Source: Chara braunii
Taxonomy: Eukaryota; Streptophyta; Charophyceae; Charales; Characeae
Direction: 5' to 3'
DNA length: 22,677 nucleotides
Assembly (NCBI GenBank): GCA_003427395.1
Contig: BFEA01000006.1
Coordinates: forward strand, 2,133,953-2,156,629
Part shown: piece by piece, positions 1-9,691 of the stretch
Layout of the letters: every line of letters starts with the position of its first letter
Numbering within the stretch: the stretch's first letter is position 1
Translations under genes and position numbers: made by a program
Notes under the pieces: generated by a model
What the model saw: the letters and a program-made list of their open reading frames with translations, nothing else
Database searches by the model: none
Told to the model about the DNA's origin: nothing

Positions 1-694
1 AGGTAGTCCTTCTTATCAATTTCGAGAGCTAGTCTCAACGGTCGTCATATCTAATCTNAGGGGTTCTCGGGGTGCGCCTAATTTTTGCTGCATGGTCAAA
101 CCAAAGTGCCGTCATTGCACGAACTTGTCTTTGAGCCTAAGTCCCTAAACCGTAGATTTCAGGCGGCGCACTGCTTGTGGCCGCCTGACAACGAGTCACC
201 CCCCTCTCTCATCATTCCTTCTCACCCCTAGCTACCACTACACGAAGTGTCCTAGCATGACTAAGAGGGCCTTCCTACACCTTTGTTGCAAAGCCGGATC
301 CCCCGTTGATGTCTGCAGACCAAAGTAGCAACTTGCAGCAATCCGATGCAGATATGGCAGCCTCCGATCAAGTCTCCCTCTCGAGGGGAAGCCCAAAGTT
401 CACTCAATGTCTTCTTGAAGTGCAGATTCCAGGTGCGAGTACCTCTCGCTCTCTACTCCCTCTCGCTTACTGCAATCAGCCTCCTTTGTGTCTCGCCAAC
501 CCATCCATTCACTCAGTCAACCTGGTCAGGTCAAATGTCGACCCTACATGACCTAACCAGGTGGGGGCAGTATCCACATACCTCACTGCCCCACTTAACC
601 CTAACTTCCAACCCTAATCCGAAGTTAGGTTAGCCCTGACCTAATTCAGAATTAGGCTTAGGTTGACTAACACCTCTCGCCAGCACGTAAGTCC
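1..694 (-). other. Untranslated leader of element A
   Basis: This stretch lies just downstream (minus strand) of the PBS of element A. I see no Gag-like reading frame in it; the short open frames on either strand have no recognisable motif. In element B the equivalent leader is about 1.36 kb before the gag ATG, so absence of gag within 694 bases is expected. One ambiguous base occurs at about position 57. Confidence 0.4.
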
Positions 695-706
695 GCTCCG
701 ATACCA
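695..706 (-). other. Primer-binding site of element A
   Basis: On the minus strand the bases read TGGTATCGGAGC. They start two bases after the LTR end, which reads CGTAACA. The plant initiator tRNA-Met PBS is TGGTATCAGAGC, so one base differs. Element B has the same 12 bases at the same spacing. The pairing role is established for the family; use of tRNA-iMet here is inferred. Confidence 0.7.
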
Positions 707-708
707 AT

Positions 709-2111
709 TGTTACGATCCTGGTCATTTCCCAAGTTCAAATTCACAATGAAAGACAATGCCACCCAATTGTGAAAGAAATGAAAGCACTTGCAAAGAGAT
801 AAAGACAAGAGGAGAGAGAAAGAAGAAGAAGAAGAAGAAGAAGAAGAAGAAGAAGAAGAAGAAGAAGATGTACACCAGCAAGACCAATGACAATTCCCCC
901 CTTCTCTCTCCACCTTCGTCCTCCTTCACTTCACCAATCTTATTCTTCTCTCAATAATAATAATAACAATGAATGGATGAACCAGAATCAATATCCGAAG
1001 TTCCCTCTTACTGCTGACTCAACTCAACAACAACAGCAACAACAACCAGTCCACCATAGCNATGGCTTCCCTCCTTCAGCCTCCTCTCTCATCCATAGGC
1101 TATGGCGGACTAATGAGGGCCTTGCCCTGACGTCCAAAGGACAACCCAAAGCAGCTATGGTGCTGCGCTGANGCCCAAAGGACAACTCAAAGCAGCTATG
1201 CCGCTNCTGACTGGTCCGCCATGCNTGACCCTGCCTCGAGCTTCCTTNGTGCAGCGCTACCCCAACTGGGGCCTTNCAGATGCAGCGCCCAACAAGGTGA
1301 TGAAGATGGTGTCTACCATAGCCAGGTAAGTGCCTCGCCACTCTCCTACCATGCCCCGTTCTTCCTCCTCCTCAAGCTGGACTGCTCGNCATAGCCAGGC
1401 TGAGCTCCAGCGGCCCTTCACCTCCAAGCAGCGCTNCNCCANTCCAGCGCTGTGCTCCAGCAGCATGTCGCCAATCCTTGCACACCGCAAATGAGGAAGA
1501 GCTCTTTGCTCTTCCTGGAGATATAGCGGCCTACCGGCCTCCTCGGCGGTGACTTCCTAGGCCGAGCGGCCTCCCAGCAACNGGTACCTCCTCCCTTTCG
1601 GAGGGAAACATGATTGCAGGCTCTGCTATCCTCCGTACAGGCCCTAGACCCGGGCTACTTGGACTGGTACCGGCCTACCGCTATCCTACCGCTACTGGGC
1701 CTCTAAAAATGCCAACTTTTTGTCTTCTTCTGCTTGGCCTCCAGTACCCGACACTTCTACCACTACTTCAGTGGTACCGGCCTACCTGCTACTTGAGTGT
1801 TTTTCCCCTTTGCTCTAAGTGTCGCGGGCCTACCCTCGCTACTCGAGTGTTTTCCCCCTGCAACCCTTCACAGTCACGGCCACAGGTAAGTACCGGCCCT
1901 GCGGGGCCTTGCAACCAACAAGTACCCTTGCGGGTCACACACACACTCAACCGACAAGCACTCAGACAGGCATGCAAACCAGCAGGCACGCACACACACA
2001 CAGACATGGAAATCACAACAGAATGCGGGAATTTCAACAAGGCATTCATTCCAGCGGCTAATCACAGAAATCAGCAGTGTTCTCAGTCTGTGTTTTTGGC
2101 GGGTCATTACA
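709..2111 (-). repeat. 5' LTR of element A (about 1.4 kb)
   Basis: In sense (minus) orientation it begins TGTAATGACC at 2111 and ends CGTAACA at 709, so it has TG...CA ends with an imperfect inverted terminus (TGTAATG against TGTTACG). The left end abuts a PBS; the right end abuts, without spacer, the broken integrase frame of element D. It holds a (GAA)n tract, a two-copy repeat near 1770-1861 containing the words accggcctac and gagtgtttt, two CAGGTAAGT words on the plus strand, and most of the ambiguous bases of the window. No partner LTR is in the window, so the right boundary rests on the break in D and the TG dinucleotide. Confidence 0.65.
821..868. repeat. (GAA)n microsatellite
   Basis: About sixteen uninterrupted GAA units lie inside the LTR of element A. 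The poly-Lys, poly-Ser and poly-Phe frames it creates are not genes. Confidence 0.95.
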
Positions 2112-3720
2112 CCTAAAAATAAACTACACAAAGATTCTGTATTTAGTACACACAAACGTTTATTCCCAGCCTTCTCAAGGAACAGCAATCTGTCGACCAG
2201 CACAAACTCGTTAGAAGTAGCCTTGTCTTTAGCTTCCAGTTTGTGGATGATCTCGGACATCGAAGTGTCCTCTTGATAGGCTTCCACCATAGATCGAGTT
2301 GTATCATCAAAAATCCCAAACTCAGTCACTAGCGCGCGCAAATAGTCTGCCCTACACGATAGTGCATCAGCCACTTCATTGTACTCCCCCTTCAGAGGGT
2401 CGAGCTTGAAGTCATACATGTCTATGACTTCAATCCACCTCTTGAGCGCGTTGGAGAGCACGGGCTGTGTCTTAATCCAGCGCAGTCTCATGGTCAGATC
2501 TCACATAGAAGTATCTGCCTAGGAGGTAGTGCCTCCAATGGACCAGCGGTCTCTAGAGAGGGCGTAGAGATTACACTCATACGTGGTCTTAGCTAATTTT
2601 TGAGATGACATTTTTTTGCTCATGTACTTGACTGGCCTAAACTTTTTCCCCTCCTTCTGGGCAAGGCCCACACCTATGCCATATTGGTTGGCGTTTGTGC
2701 TTACAACAGAAGGTTGTTCAAGATCCGGAAGTTTGAGGACTTCATAGTGCGTCAGGGCATACTTCAATCTCTTGAAGGCTGCCTTACACTCTTCGGTCCA
2801 CTCCCAAGGGGTGTCAAGGCGCGTGAAGTCAGTTAGAGGAGAGGCTATCGTGCTGTAGTTTTTCACAAATGGGCGATAGTAGCCTGTCATCCCCAAGAAC
2901 GACCTCACCTCAGTCAGAGACTGAGGTCTGGGCCAGTCACGTATGCTGGCCACTTTAGCATCATCTGGCCTCAAACCATCCGCGGAAGTCTCATGACCCA
3001 TATACAAGATCTTGGTGCGACCAAATTCGCATTTATCCAAGTTAACCTTGTACTGGCGCTATCTTAGGAGCCCTAGCACTGTTTTCATGTGCTCAGCGTG
3101 CTCCTCTCCAGTCCTACTAAAGATAAGGATATCGTCGAGGTACACAACCATAAACTTGTCTAAGTACTCGTGAAAGATCCGGTTCATTGTGTGCTGGAAT
3201 TTTTGAGGAGCATTGCATAGGCCAAAGGGCATCACCACCAACTCGTACAAACCGTACCTGGTCTGAAAAGCGGTTTTGTGCTGGTCCTCAAGTCGAATAG
3301 CAATCTGATGGTATCCGGACTTCAGATCTATCTTAGCAAAGTACCGGCATCCCTGCACTCTATCCAAGAGGTCGTCAATGCGTGGTAGGGGGTCTGCATT
3401 CTTAATGCTGATGGCATTGAGGCCCCTATAGGCAATGCACATCCTTAGGGTCCCCCCTTTCTTTGGGACAAATACAATTGGCGCTCTGTAGGGGGACGTA
3501 CTTGGTCGTATCCAGCCCTTCTGTATGAGCTCCTTGAGTTGGTGGCGGAGCTCATCTAACTCCGCAGTAGACATCCTATAGATTCGCCTAGGTACTTTAC
3601 TACCGGGGTGGACAATCTCCCTTTCTACCACACCCCTAGGCTTCCGAAAGAGGTTTGAATATTGTGCAATGACTGCTATCTGTGGGGGTGAATTTACGGC
3701 CTCCCCTTTCTCAGAGACAA
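2112..3720 (-). pseudogene. Element D: RT-RNase H part of a gypsy pol, broken
   Basis: Read on the minus strand from about 3720, a linker leads into [13 protein letters not shown] and a full RT core: [36 protein letters not shown] and the catalytic [16 protein letters not shown] at 3059-3061 interrupts the thumb. Then come the connection (RSFLGMTGYYRPFVKNYS), an RNase H domain in which the usual TTDAS is STNAN (first catalytic Asp replaced), and TYECNLYAL. A frameshift follows near 2550 and another near 2470, then the RNase H end VADALS and the start of the integrase zinc finger, cut off at SLFLG where the LTR of element A begins. The upstream part (protease, gag) is replaced by a CT tract. 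It is dead: stop, frameshifts, lost catalytic residue, both ends missing. Confidence 0.85.
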
Positions 3721-3721
3721 A

Positions 3722-3723
<2 letters not shown>

Positions 3724-3805
<82 letters not shown>

Positions 3806-3961
3806 CTCCCCCATTCGCACTAGTGGTGCATTGCTATGTGGCAGCACCCAACGTCTCTCTCTATCTCTCTGTCTCCTTCTCGCTCTAACATACCCACATG
3901 CTCTCTCTCTCTCGTTCTCTGTCTCACGCACACTCACATACGCACATGTGTGCGTGCGGGT

Positions 3962-4001
<40 letters not shown>

Positions 4002-4130
4002 ACATACACTCGTGCGTGCACTCTCTCTCCCTCTCTCCCTCTCTCCCTCTCTCGCTCTCTCCCTTTCTCCCTCTCTCCCTCTCCCTCTCTCCCTCTCTCC
4101 CTCTCTCTCTCTCCCTCTCTCCCTCTCACA
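3724..4130. repeat. Long CT/GA microsatellite block
   Basis: Pure (CT)n occurs at about 3725-3801, again at about 3966-3999, and CT/CCCTCT variants fill 4021-4128. Short non-repeat islands with CACACA and ACATAC words lie between. On the minus strand one frame stays open and encodes Arg-Glu repeats that run straight into element D's pol, but the repeat is very unlikely to be original coding sequence. Confidence 0.95.
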
Positions 4131-4240
4131 CACGCACCCACCCACCCTAATCGCTTGCTCAATATGTCATCGTGGCCTTAATCTGCCATGCTTAAATAGC
4201 TGCGAACGTCAGCCTGCCTTCCTAATGACATGTCAACAAC
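4131..4240. other. Spacer after CT block
   Basis: I see no gene or element boundary here. It joins the microsatellite to the possible exon that follows. Confidence 0.3.
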
Positions 4241-4863
4241 ATGCCATGTGTCATCATGTTTCCAAGAAGCTGTCATAGAAAGCATGTGTCTGTACTGTGT
4301 GGACTATGCACGATGCCATCATCCACCACATCCTCTCTTAGCATGTCCCACATGCAGATTGGGCATACCCTTGCTGCAAACACCATCGGATTTCCTTGTT
4401 TCTTGCCCGACAAACGGCAAACTCAGCAGCCTGAGCAGGAAAATAGAGTACCATATGAACCACTTATAGAGCGCTATGCTGAATGGCTAACACCACCGGG
4501 ACAAACTGTTGCAGAACAAATCTTGCAGCAGCTAGACAACCTTGTTTTGGACGACCCCGTCTTGCCACTGTCGTTGTTGTTGTCGGTCCATAGAGAAGGA
4601 ATCAATGTCGAGGAAACCCAAGACACCTGCTCAATGCGGTTCTGTGATGATCCATCTAAGATTCGGCTAGCATGTGGGTTGCATGCATTGTGTAATGAGG
4701 ATTATGAAGCTACAACCCGTGCGTCTTTGTGTTTTCATACGAAGGAGCCACGTTGCCTGTGATATCTGTCTACGATGTGCCATTCGGTGTAGCAACTCGA
4801 TTGCGAGAATTGGATGCAATGCTTCCACAGTCCACATCCGAATCGGTGTTGTCCGGTCTGTAG
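4241..4863 (+). pseudogene. Protein-like stretch, possible broken exon of unknown gene
   Basis: An open frame from 4241 to 4762 (173 codons) has ordinary amino-acid composition from about residue 60, including PYEPLIERYAEWL, VAEQILQQLDNLVLDD and a Cys-containing run ending near GLHALCNEDYEA. From 4711 a different frame looks equally protein-like (YNPCVFVFSYEGATLPV, then VYDVPFGVATRL) and ends at the TAG of 4861-4863. The two could be one coding segment separated by a single-base shift around 4705-4711, or two exons. I do not recognise the family. No gypsy motif is present, so this is the only candidate for non-transposon coding DNA here. It may equally be a chance open frame; the first 50 or so codons look like random sequence. 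Confidence 0.3.
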
Positions 4864-5787
4864 GGGTGGCCACCTACCATAGCCAACGACTACTACTCAA
4901 CAAAAATCATCCTGCAACCGAACACTGACTGACCTCTCGTGTCATTCTAGAGTGGTCTGCTCCAGCGGTGTGTATAGAGAACCTATTGAACGCACTCTCT
5001 CTCCCCCCCCCCCCCCATTATGTACTTCCTCTCCTTGTATACTTCCAGTAAACACATAAGAATGAGCGTCATTAAGAGAACAGACAAAATATAAGTTACC
5101 CTTTTACTCTGCCTCCTTTTATAGTGTGCAAGTGGGGCGTAAAGGCACACGGGGATGTGGGCAGCTGGCCCTCAACCATCATCAACGTGGCCATCCTTGT
5201 ACGTGATAGGCACAGTAAGAGGGAAGTTGCAAAAACAAAGAAAATGGGAGGCCTCCCATTGTTAGTTGATGAAAACATAATCAAGAAAACGATATAACAG
5301 ATTTATTGTCTCGTATTGTTTTTACTGTTGGGTTGACGCATGTCAAGTGTGTTGCATTGCTTGTATAAAGGTGAGATTCCTTGCTTGTATAATGGTAAGA
5401 TTCCGGTCGTTTGGATAGACTTTACAAGCAAAACTGTTTCATTGTTGGATTGGCTCATCTTAAGCATGCTTCATTGTCTGCAATAGAGATGAAATTGCTA
5501 AGACTTTGGATCTACTCATCTAGGTGGAATAGGGAAGTTGTGGTGATAATTCATAATACACACACACACCTATGAAATGATCCGAGTTCACACAAGCTCA
5601 AACCTCGCTCACATGTAGTAAACATTCATATGAGAGTTCACACGTGAGAAGTCCAAGTCGAGATACAATCGGCACATGAAGAATCCGTCACCAAATTGTC
5701 ATTATGATACAAGAAATGTTCATCACTCCAGCGGCCTTGCCACACACAACTCAGAATTGATTTCGACCTAGTAGCAGCTATGGATTC
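4864..5787. other. Unassigned AT-richer DNA with small repeats
   Basis: No convincing gene. It contains a run of about 15 C at roughly 5001-5014, a two-copy diverged repeat (5321-5498), a 24-bp tandem pair (5357-5404) and a short ACACAC tract near 5558. It may be the empty-site host DNA into which the retrotransposons on both sides inserted, or LTR sequence of an unrecognised family. Confidence 0.3.
5321..5498. repeat. Diverged ~60-bp duplication with nested 24-bp tandem pair
   Basis: The segment from 5321 (ACTGTTGGGTTGACGCATGT) to 5380 resembles 5437-5498 (CATTGTTGGATTGGCTCATC), with matching order of several words and many substitutions. Inside it, 5357-5380 and 5381-5404 are a head-to-tail 24-bp pair differing at two positions. 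Confidence 0.6.
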
Positions 5788-5859
5788 CCTCTCCCTCTCT
5801 CTCTCTCTCTCTCTCCCCCCTATGGTCTTCACTCTTTCTTTCTCTCTCTCTCTCTCTCT
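5788..5859. repeat. CT microsatellite
   Basis: Two (CT)n runs of about 25 and 20 bases are separated by about 25 bases containing TATGGTCTTCAC. Confidence 0.9.
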
Positions 5860-5864
5860 AGCTT

Positions 5865-6532
5865 AGATCATAGTCCTGGATGCACCCTACTCAGGTAAGC
5901 TACCACCTGGCAGCTCTGGCCGCCGATCTTCTTTCCCTACCACCTAGCTATGGCTAGGTCGCGCACCCACTTCGTCTCCTGATGCGGTCTGCCCAAGTTG
6001 CCTTAACGCACAAGCAGCAGTGCTTCCGCATCTTCGCAATTCTGTTAGCCGCTGCACTGTAGCAGCTAAATATAGAACTTGACTTGACTTGGCTTGTCCT
6101 GCTTCAGACCAATACCGGCCGATCGTGGCCTGCCTGCTGCAATCATTTTGTCGGTCCGGATGCTTCCGGACTTTCCTGGGCCTTGCTGCAAATTGCTGGA
6201 CTCGGGACTGTCGGCCTATACTGGACTCTTCGGGACTGCCGGCCTCTACTGGGCTCTTCCGGACTGTCGGCCTTGACTGGACTCTTCCAGACTTTTCTTG
6301 TCGGGTACCGGACGTACTGCGGATTTGTGACTTTTCGGTACCGACGCCTACAACCTACAATGCTTCGACCTAAGGGACCCTACGACCTACCCTACGGGAC
6401 AGGCTGGTAGTGGGACTTGTTGGGACCCTGGGACCGAGACTGGGTGTCTGCAGTGTGAATCCTTTCACTCCCGCCGGCCTAATTTCGAGGTCCTTCGAGA
6501 AAAATCTAACCTTTAATGGTCTTAGATGTTCA
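5865..6532 (-). repeat. 3' LTR of element C (left boundary unknown)
   Basis: In minus orientation the LTR begins TGAACATC at 6532, directly after a purine tract that follows the end of C's polyprotein frame. That is the expected order stop-PPT-TG of a 3' LTR. The other end cannot be fixed, since I find no second copy in the window; the 5' LTR would lie near or beyond the right edge. The coordinate 5865 is only a working limit just after the CT tract. The segment carries a ~28-bp minisatellite and one CAGGTAAG word at 5892-5899. Confidence 0.5.
6197..6299. repeat. Minisatellite, ~28-bp unit
   Basis: Nearly four units begin with TGGACTC or TGGGCTCTTC and contain GGACTGYCGGCC. The first unit is three bases short and the last is partial. 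It lies within the inferred LTR of element C. The short plus-strand frames across it are by-products. Confidence 0.8.
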
Positions 6533-6541
6533 TTCCCCTTC
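6533..6541 (-). other. Polypurine tract of element C
   Basis: On the minus strand the bases read GAAGGGGAA immediately followed by TG of the LTR. The tract lies a few codons from the C-terminal frame of C's pol. This is the expected plus-strand primer site of an LTR retrotransposon. Confidence 0.65.
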
Positions 6542-6631
6542 GTGCTCTCTCATAATCAGAGACAATGCAAGGGGCGGTTCCTCGAGTTCTTGCCTGGTGA
6601 ACCAGCGGTCCTCGCTGGGTTCTTGATAGGT
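6542..6631 (-). pseudogene. C-terminal end of element C polyprotein
   Basis: The minus strand encodes EPSEDRWFTRQELEEPPLA and then a short tail before the PPT. It matches, almost base for base, the plus-strand sequence at 21138-21216 of element C. This is the distal ~80 bp of the second copy of a 262-bp tandem duplication whose proximal 183 bp lie at 21217-21399. It therefore belongs to the same element, detached by inversion. Confidence 0.75.
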
Positions 6632-7556
6632 GACAACTCTAACACAGTATTACGAATGTTTATTAAACTCAGAGCATCGTTTTCACTGAATAAGCCCAGA
6701 ATCCTGTTGCGTCACCCTCGGAGGGATAGCGCCTCCACCCCAACACCCAGAACAACTAAAAATAGCACTGAAACCTCAGGTAACACCCAGTGCCACCCTG
6801 ACATCCAACTCAATGGCCTGCGCCAAAGTGAAACAGGCTCCCAAAGCCAATCGCCACCCTGATCATAAAGAAGAAGCTCAGCGGCAACAGCCCCTGACGA
6901 AGATGAAGTCCAGACGATGATATCCTCTAAGAAGATGCAACTATGGTTGCATCGCCACTGGGACCCTACTCCTGAGGAGGGTCAGCAGTGCATCACGTGC
7001 TCCTGAGGAGGGTCAGATAGTCAGAGCGGACAGCGTTGAACCTAGTCAGGTCAGCGATTCGAAGGTCTGGCTATGTCCGCCGTCTCCACCACCGGAATCA
7101 ACAACCACGACCTGATACCGTGTGCGCAGCAACTTCCACCACGAAGTGTCAACTGCCAAAAAGCCCAGGACCGATGTCCCCATCCTATCTAATCCTCTAC
7201 CACTAGCCTAGACCGATCTAGACCGGACTGACTGACCGACCGGTACCGTTTCTGTTTCGGTCTCTAGGACCTATCCCTACCCGGCTATAGGCTATAGGAC
7301 CGTCTATCAGTGTAGGCCCATAGGGCCTGTCTGTCCTAGGGGTAGCCCGCGTCTGCTATTCGCAGTTAGGGTCGTTGTAGGAAAATCGAGTTAGTTTTGG
7401 GCCCATATTTCTATATTTATAGATATGTCCATTGCGAATTTTCCATACAGGCAGGTCTCTCGGTTAGTCCTCAGCCAAACAAAATTCTGAATATGTCCCT
7501 AACTGTGGTAAGCCTCGTTAGAGTGAGGCTACAGGCAACCTGGAACCAGCAAGTCA
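6631..7556 (-). repeat. 3' LTR of element B, first ~925 bp
   Basis: It aligns with 14404-15371 over its whole length. In sense orientation it starts TGACTTGCTGG at 7556 and breaks off at gagttgtca (6631-6633 overlap). Compared with the 5' copy it lacks ~40 bp corresponding to about 14785-14825 and carries a repeated CTCCTGAGGAGGGTCAG word near 6970 and 7003. Only ~20 bases separate it from the pol stop at 7577-7579, and no good polypurine tract is visible there. Confidence 0.9.
7411..7421 (-). promoter_or_regulatory. TATA-like box in element B 3' LTR
   Basis: The minus strand reads TATAAATATAG about 140 bases into the LTR, a plausible TATA box giving a short U3. In the 5' LTR the same site (15226-15236) reads TGTAAATATAG, so the copy that would drive the element is weakened. 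Promoter use is inferred from position and motif only. Confidence 0.4.
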
Positions 7557-7576
7557 TTGGAGCGAGGACCTCCGAG

Positions 7577-8142
7577 CTAGGGGCGTAGGCGTGCAGAGCG
7601 TCGAAGGGGTTCTCCCTTTTGCGCAGCCTGATATTTGAGGATAACCGACTTTGCTGTTTTCAGAAGTTCCTTGCGAGTAAACCAGCGATCCTCACTATGG
7701 GGCTGGTAGAGAAACTTCACAAGGTACTCCTTATCCGGGCCTGTACCATACTCATCCTCAACTTTCTGCACGTCATATCCCTTCCCAGGGATCGGGGGAC
7801 CAAATTGAGGAGGCCTGTCTGGAAATGCATCAGTTGGGACAAACGGCAACAGCTTGGATGCATGAAAGACAGGGTAGGTTTGTAGATGCAGTGGGACATC
7901 CACAGGATAAGATGGCCCAAAAGGGTCAGCTCCCACTGTGTCTAAAACCTGCCATGGACCCATATAACGCGGCAACAGCTTGGGTGAAATGTCCTCCTCC
8001 CGCGATAGCTCAGAACTGAGTACCCAGACCCAGTCACCAGCGCGGATGGGGGATGGTCGACGATGCTTGTTAGCCTGCTGAATCATAGCCTTTTGGGCTT
8101 TGAGGAGGTTAACTCTGGCTCGTTCGATATCCCTTTGCTACT
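7577..8142 (-). pseudogene. Element B integrase C-terminus and chromodomain-like tail
   Basis: From the TAG at 8138-8140 the frame runs 169 codons to the terminal TAG at 7577-7579. It contains the gypsy integrase C-terminal region: AMIQQANKHRRPSPIRAGDW, then LLPRYMGPWQVLDTVG and YPVFHASKLLPF. A chromodomain-like end follows: VEDEYGTGP, EYLVKFLYQPHSEDRWFTR. The aromatic and acidic pattern fits the chromodomains that guide chromovirus integration to heterochromatin, but the methyl-lysine cage is not clear. Upstream residues up to QRDIERARVNLLKAQK are in frame past the TAG. Confidence 0.85.
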
Positions 8143-8904
8143 GTCTGGTGGATTCTACAGTCCCAGGAGTCAGTCTGGGGGGTAGCCTTATCGATGATGT
8201 CATCGAGAGGCTGCCGTGGCTCACGACCCAAGTGCACTCGATAAGGGGTGAACCCTATGGAGGAGTGTATAGACGTGTTGTACACTAGTTGTGCCCGTCC
8301 TAAATGGAGATCCCAATCCTGTTGATCAGGGCTGATCACAGAACTGGAAAAGAATCTGGTTCATCACTTCAGCCTGCCCATTGGCTTCAGGATGACAACC
8401 AGATGTCATATCCAGTCGGGAACGAAGGTAGTCCTTGCAATAGGACTGCCATTCATTGCTGCAGAACCGCGGATCTCTATCACCGACAATAGAGGTGGGT
8501 GGTCCATGGTGAATAACCCACCTGTCAGCAAAGGCCGCCTGCACGGGCGGGACTCTGGCTTCCTCTGGCAGAGGAATAATCTCTGCATACTTGGAGAACC
8601 TGTCCACACACACCATGACCTTACGCATACCGCGAGGAGTAGTCCTCCCTAGGTCAGTGAAATCAATGGACACTGACTGTGCTGGTGCCTCAGGAATGGG
8701 AAGTGACTGTAGCAGGCCAAGGGGAGGTGGATGAACGACCTTGTTCCTTTGGCACAACTCACAGGTTTCAACATAGTGCAGCAGGTCTTTCCTCATCTCT
8801 GGCCAGAAGAACCGCTGCGACAGGGCTGCCATCGACTTTAAGGCCCCAAAGTGGCCGCGAGCGTCATGACACTCAGACATCATGAGTGTTCTTAGCTGGC
8901 GGTC
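8109..8904 (-). pseudogene. Element B integrase, zinc finger and catalytic core
   Basis: After a TAG at 8905-8907 the frame encodes the HHCC finger (HDARGH, then CELC, with RFFWPEM between) and the DDE core: SIDFTDLG gives the first Asp, IVGDRDPRF the second, and EANGQAEVMNQ the Glu. All catalytic and zinc residues are present. A frameshift near 8340 moves the frame, and the next segment (QQDWDLHLGRAQLVYNTSIH, SIGFTPYRVHLGREP) is the normal helical end of the core. A second shift near 8170-8180 returns to the frame of the C-terminal tail. The enzyme would insert element cDNA into chromosomes; this copy cannot be translated whole. Confidence 0.9.
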
Positions 8905-8907
8905 CTA

Positions 8908-9691
8908 AGGGATACACAGACGTTCCTCTCCTCTCTGCAAGTGTATAGCAAAATGAGACCAGGATGTATCCCGGTTCAGAGGCAGGATCAGTCTGTAGAT
9001 TCCTAATGATCGGGCCAAAAGTCGGGTCCTGTAGCAATAGTTGGGCGATGGTCTGGCGAATACTCTCCCCAAAGGTACGAGTGGAGGAGATCATGCAGAG
9101 AGCGTCAGGCCTACGAGAAAGGGTGTCTGCCACACGATTGTAGCAGCCCTTCTTGTGCTTCAGCTCAACGTCAAAGAGATCAATGAACTGAATATAGCAC
9201 GTGAGCTTGTCATTCAGTTCCCCTTGGGTCTTCATCCACTGCAAGGTGGAATGATCTGAGTAGATCTTGAAGTGCTTGGCCATGAGGAAATGCTTCCAAT
9301 GCTTTGGCGCTGACAATAGAGCATATAGCTCTTTCTCGCACGTGGAATCCTGCAGCTTCTTTACTTTGATCTTCGTACTCATATACTTGACAGGTTGCAG
9401 ACCATGCCCACTGTCCTGCTGAAGTACCGCCCCAACCCCGTACTGGCTAGCATCAGTAGTTAGTACGAAGGGCAGGGTAGGGTCAGGTAACTTCAGAACA
9501 GGTGCACGCATCAAGGCCTCCTTGAGGCGTGTAAAAGCCTGCTGACAGTCTGATGTCCAAAGAAAGTGGGTGTCTTTCTTTGTAAGGTCAGTCAGGGGTG
9601 CAGCAATAGCATAAAAGTTCTTAACGAACTTTCTGTAATAGGATGCAAGACCCAAAAACGACCGGAAATCACGTAATGTGGTAGGTTGTGG
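8908..9691 (-). pseudogene. Element B RNase H domain
   Basis: After a TAG at 9692-9694 (at a position where relatives have DWP, so Trp to stop) the frame gives the RT connection (RSFLGLASYYRKFVKNF) and an RNase H with visible catalytic acids: TTDASQYGVGAV, CEKELYAL and IYSDHSTLQW, followed by YNRVADTLSRRPD. It degrades RNA in the cDNA hybrid. A frameshift near 8945 separates it from the integrase; the linker reading YTLAERRGTSV spans that point. Confidence 0.9.

Larger units (their letters stand above)
1..2111 (-). mobile_element. Element A: 5' end of a minus-strand Ty3/gypsy element
   Basis: A minus-strand LTR (709-2111) is followed on its 3' side by a two-base spacer and a PBS (695-706), then leader DNA to the left edge. 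The element reads leftwards out of the window, so gag and pol are not visible. Its outer LTR end at 2111 interrupts the reading frame of another minus-strand pol (element D) in the integrase zinc-finger region, so A inserted into D. The target duplication cannot be tested because the other end is outside. The order LTR-spacer-PBS is the same as in element B, which supports the call. Confidence 0.65.

Noticed and set aside
641-957. Poly-Ser, poly-Phe and poly-Lys frames
   Set aside because: All are products of the (GAA)n tract inside an LTR.
1610-2116. 168-codon plus-strand frame
   Set aside because: It lies inside the LTR of element A, is rich in repeat-derived residues and has no recognisable motif.
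3669-4181. Long plus-strand frames of Ser-Leu repeats
   Set aside because: They are translations of the CT microsatellite; the real coding trace (RT) is on the other strand.
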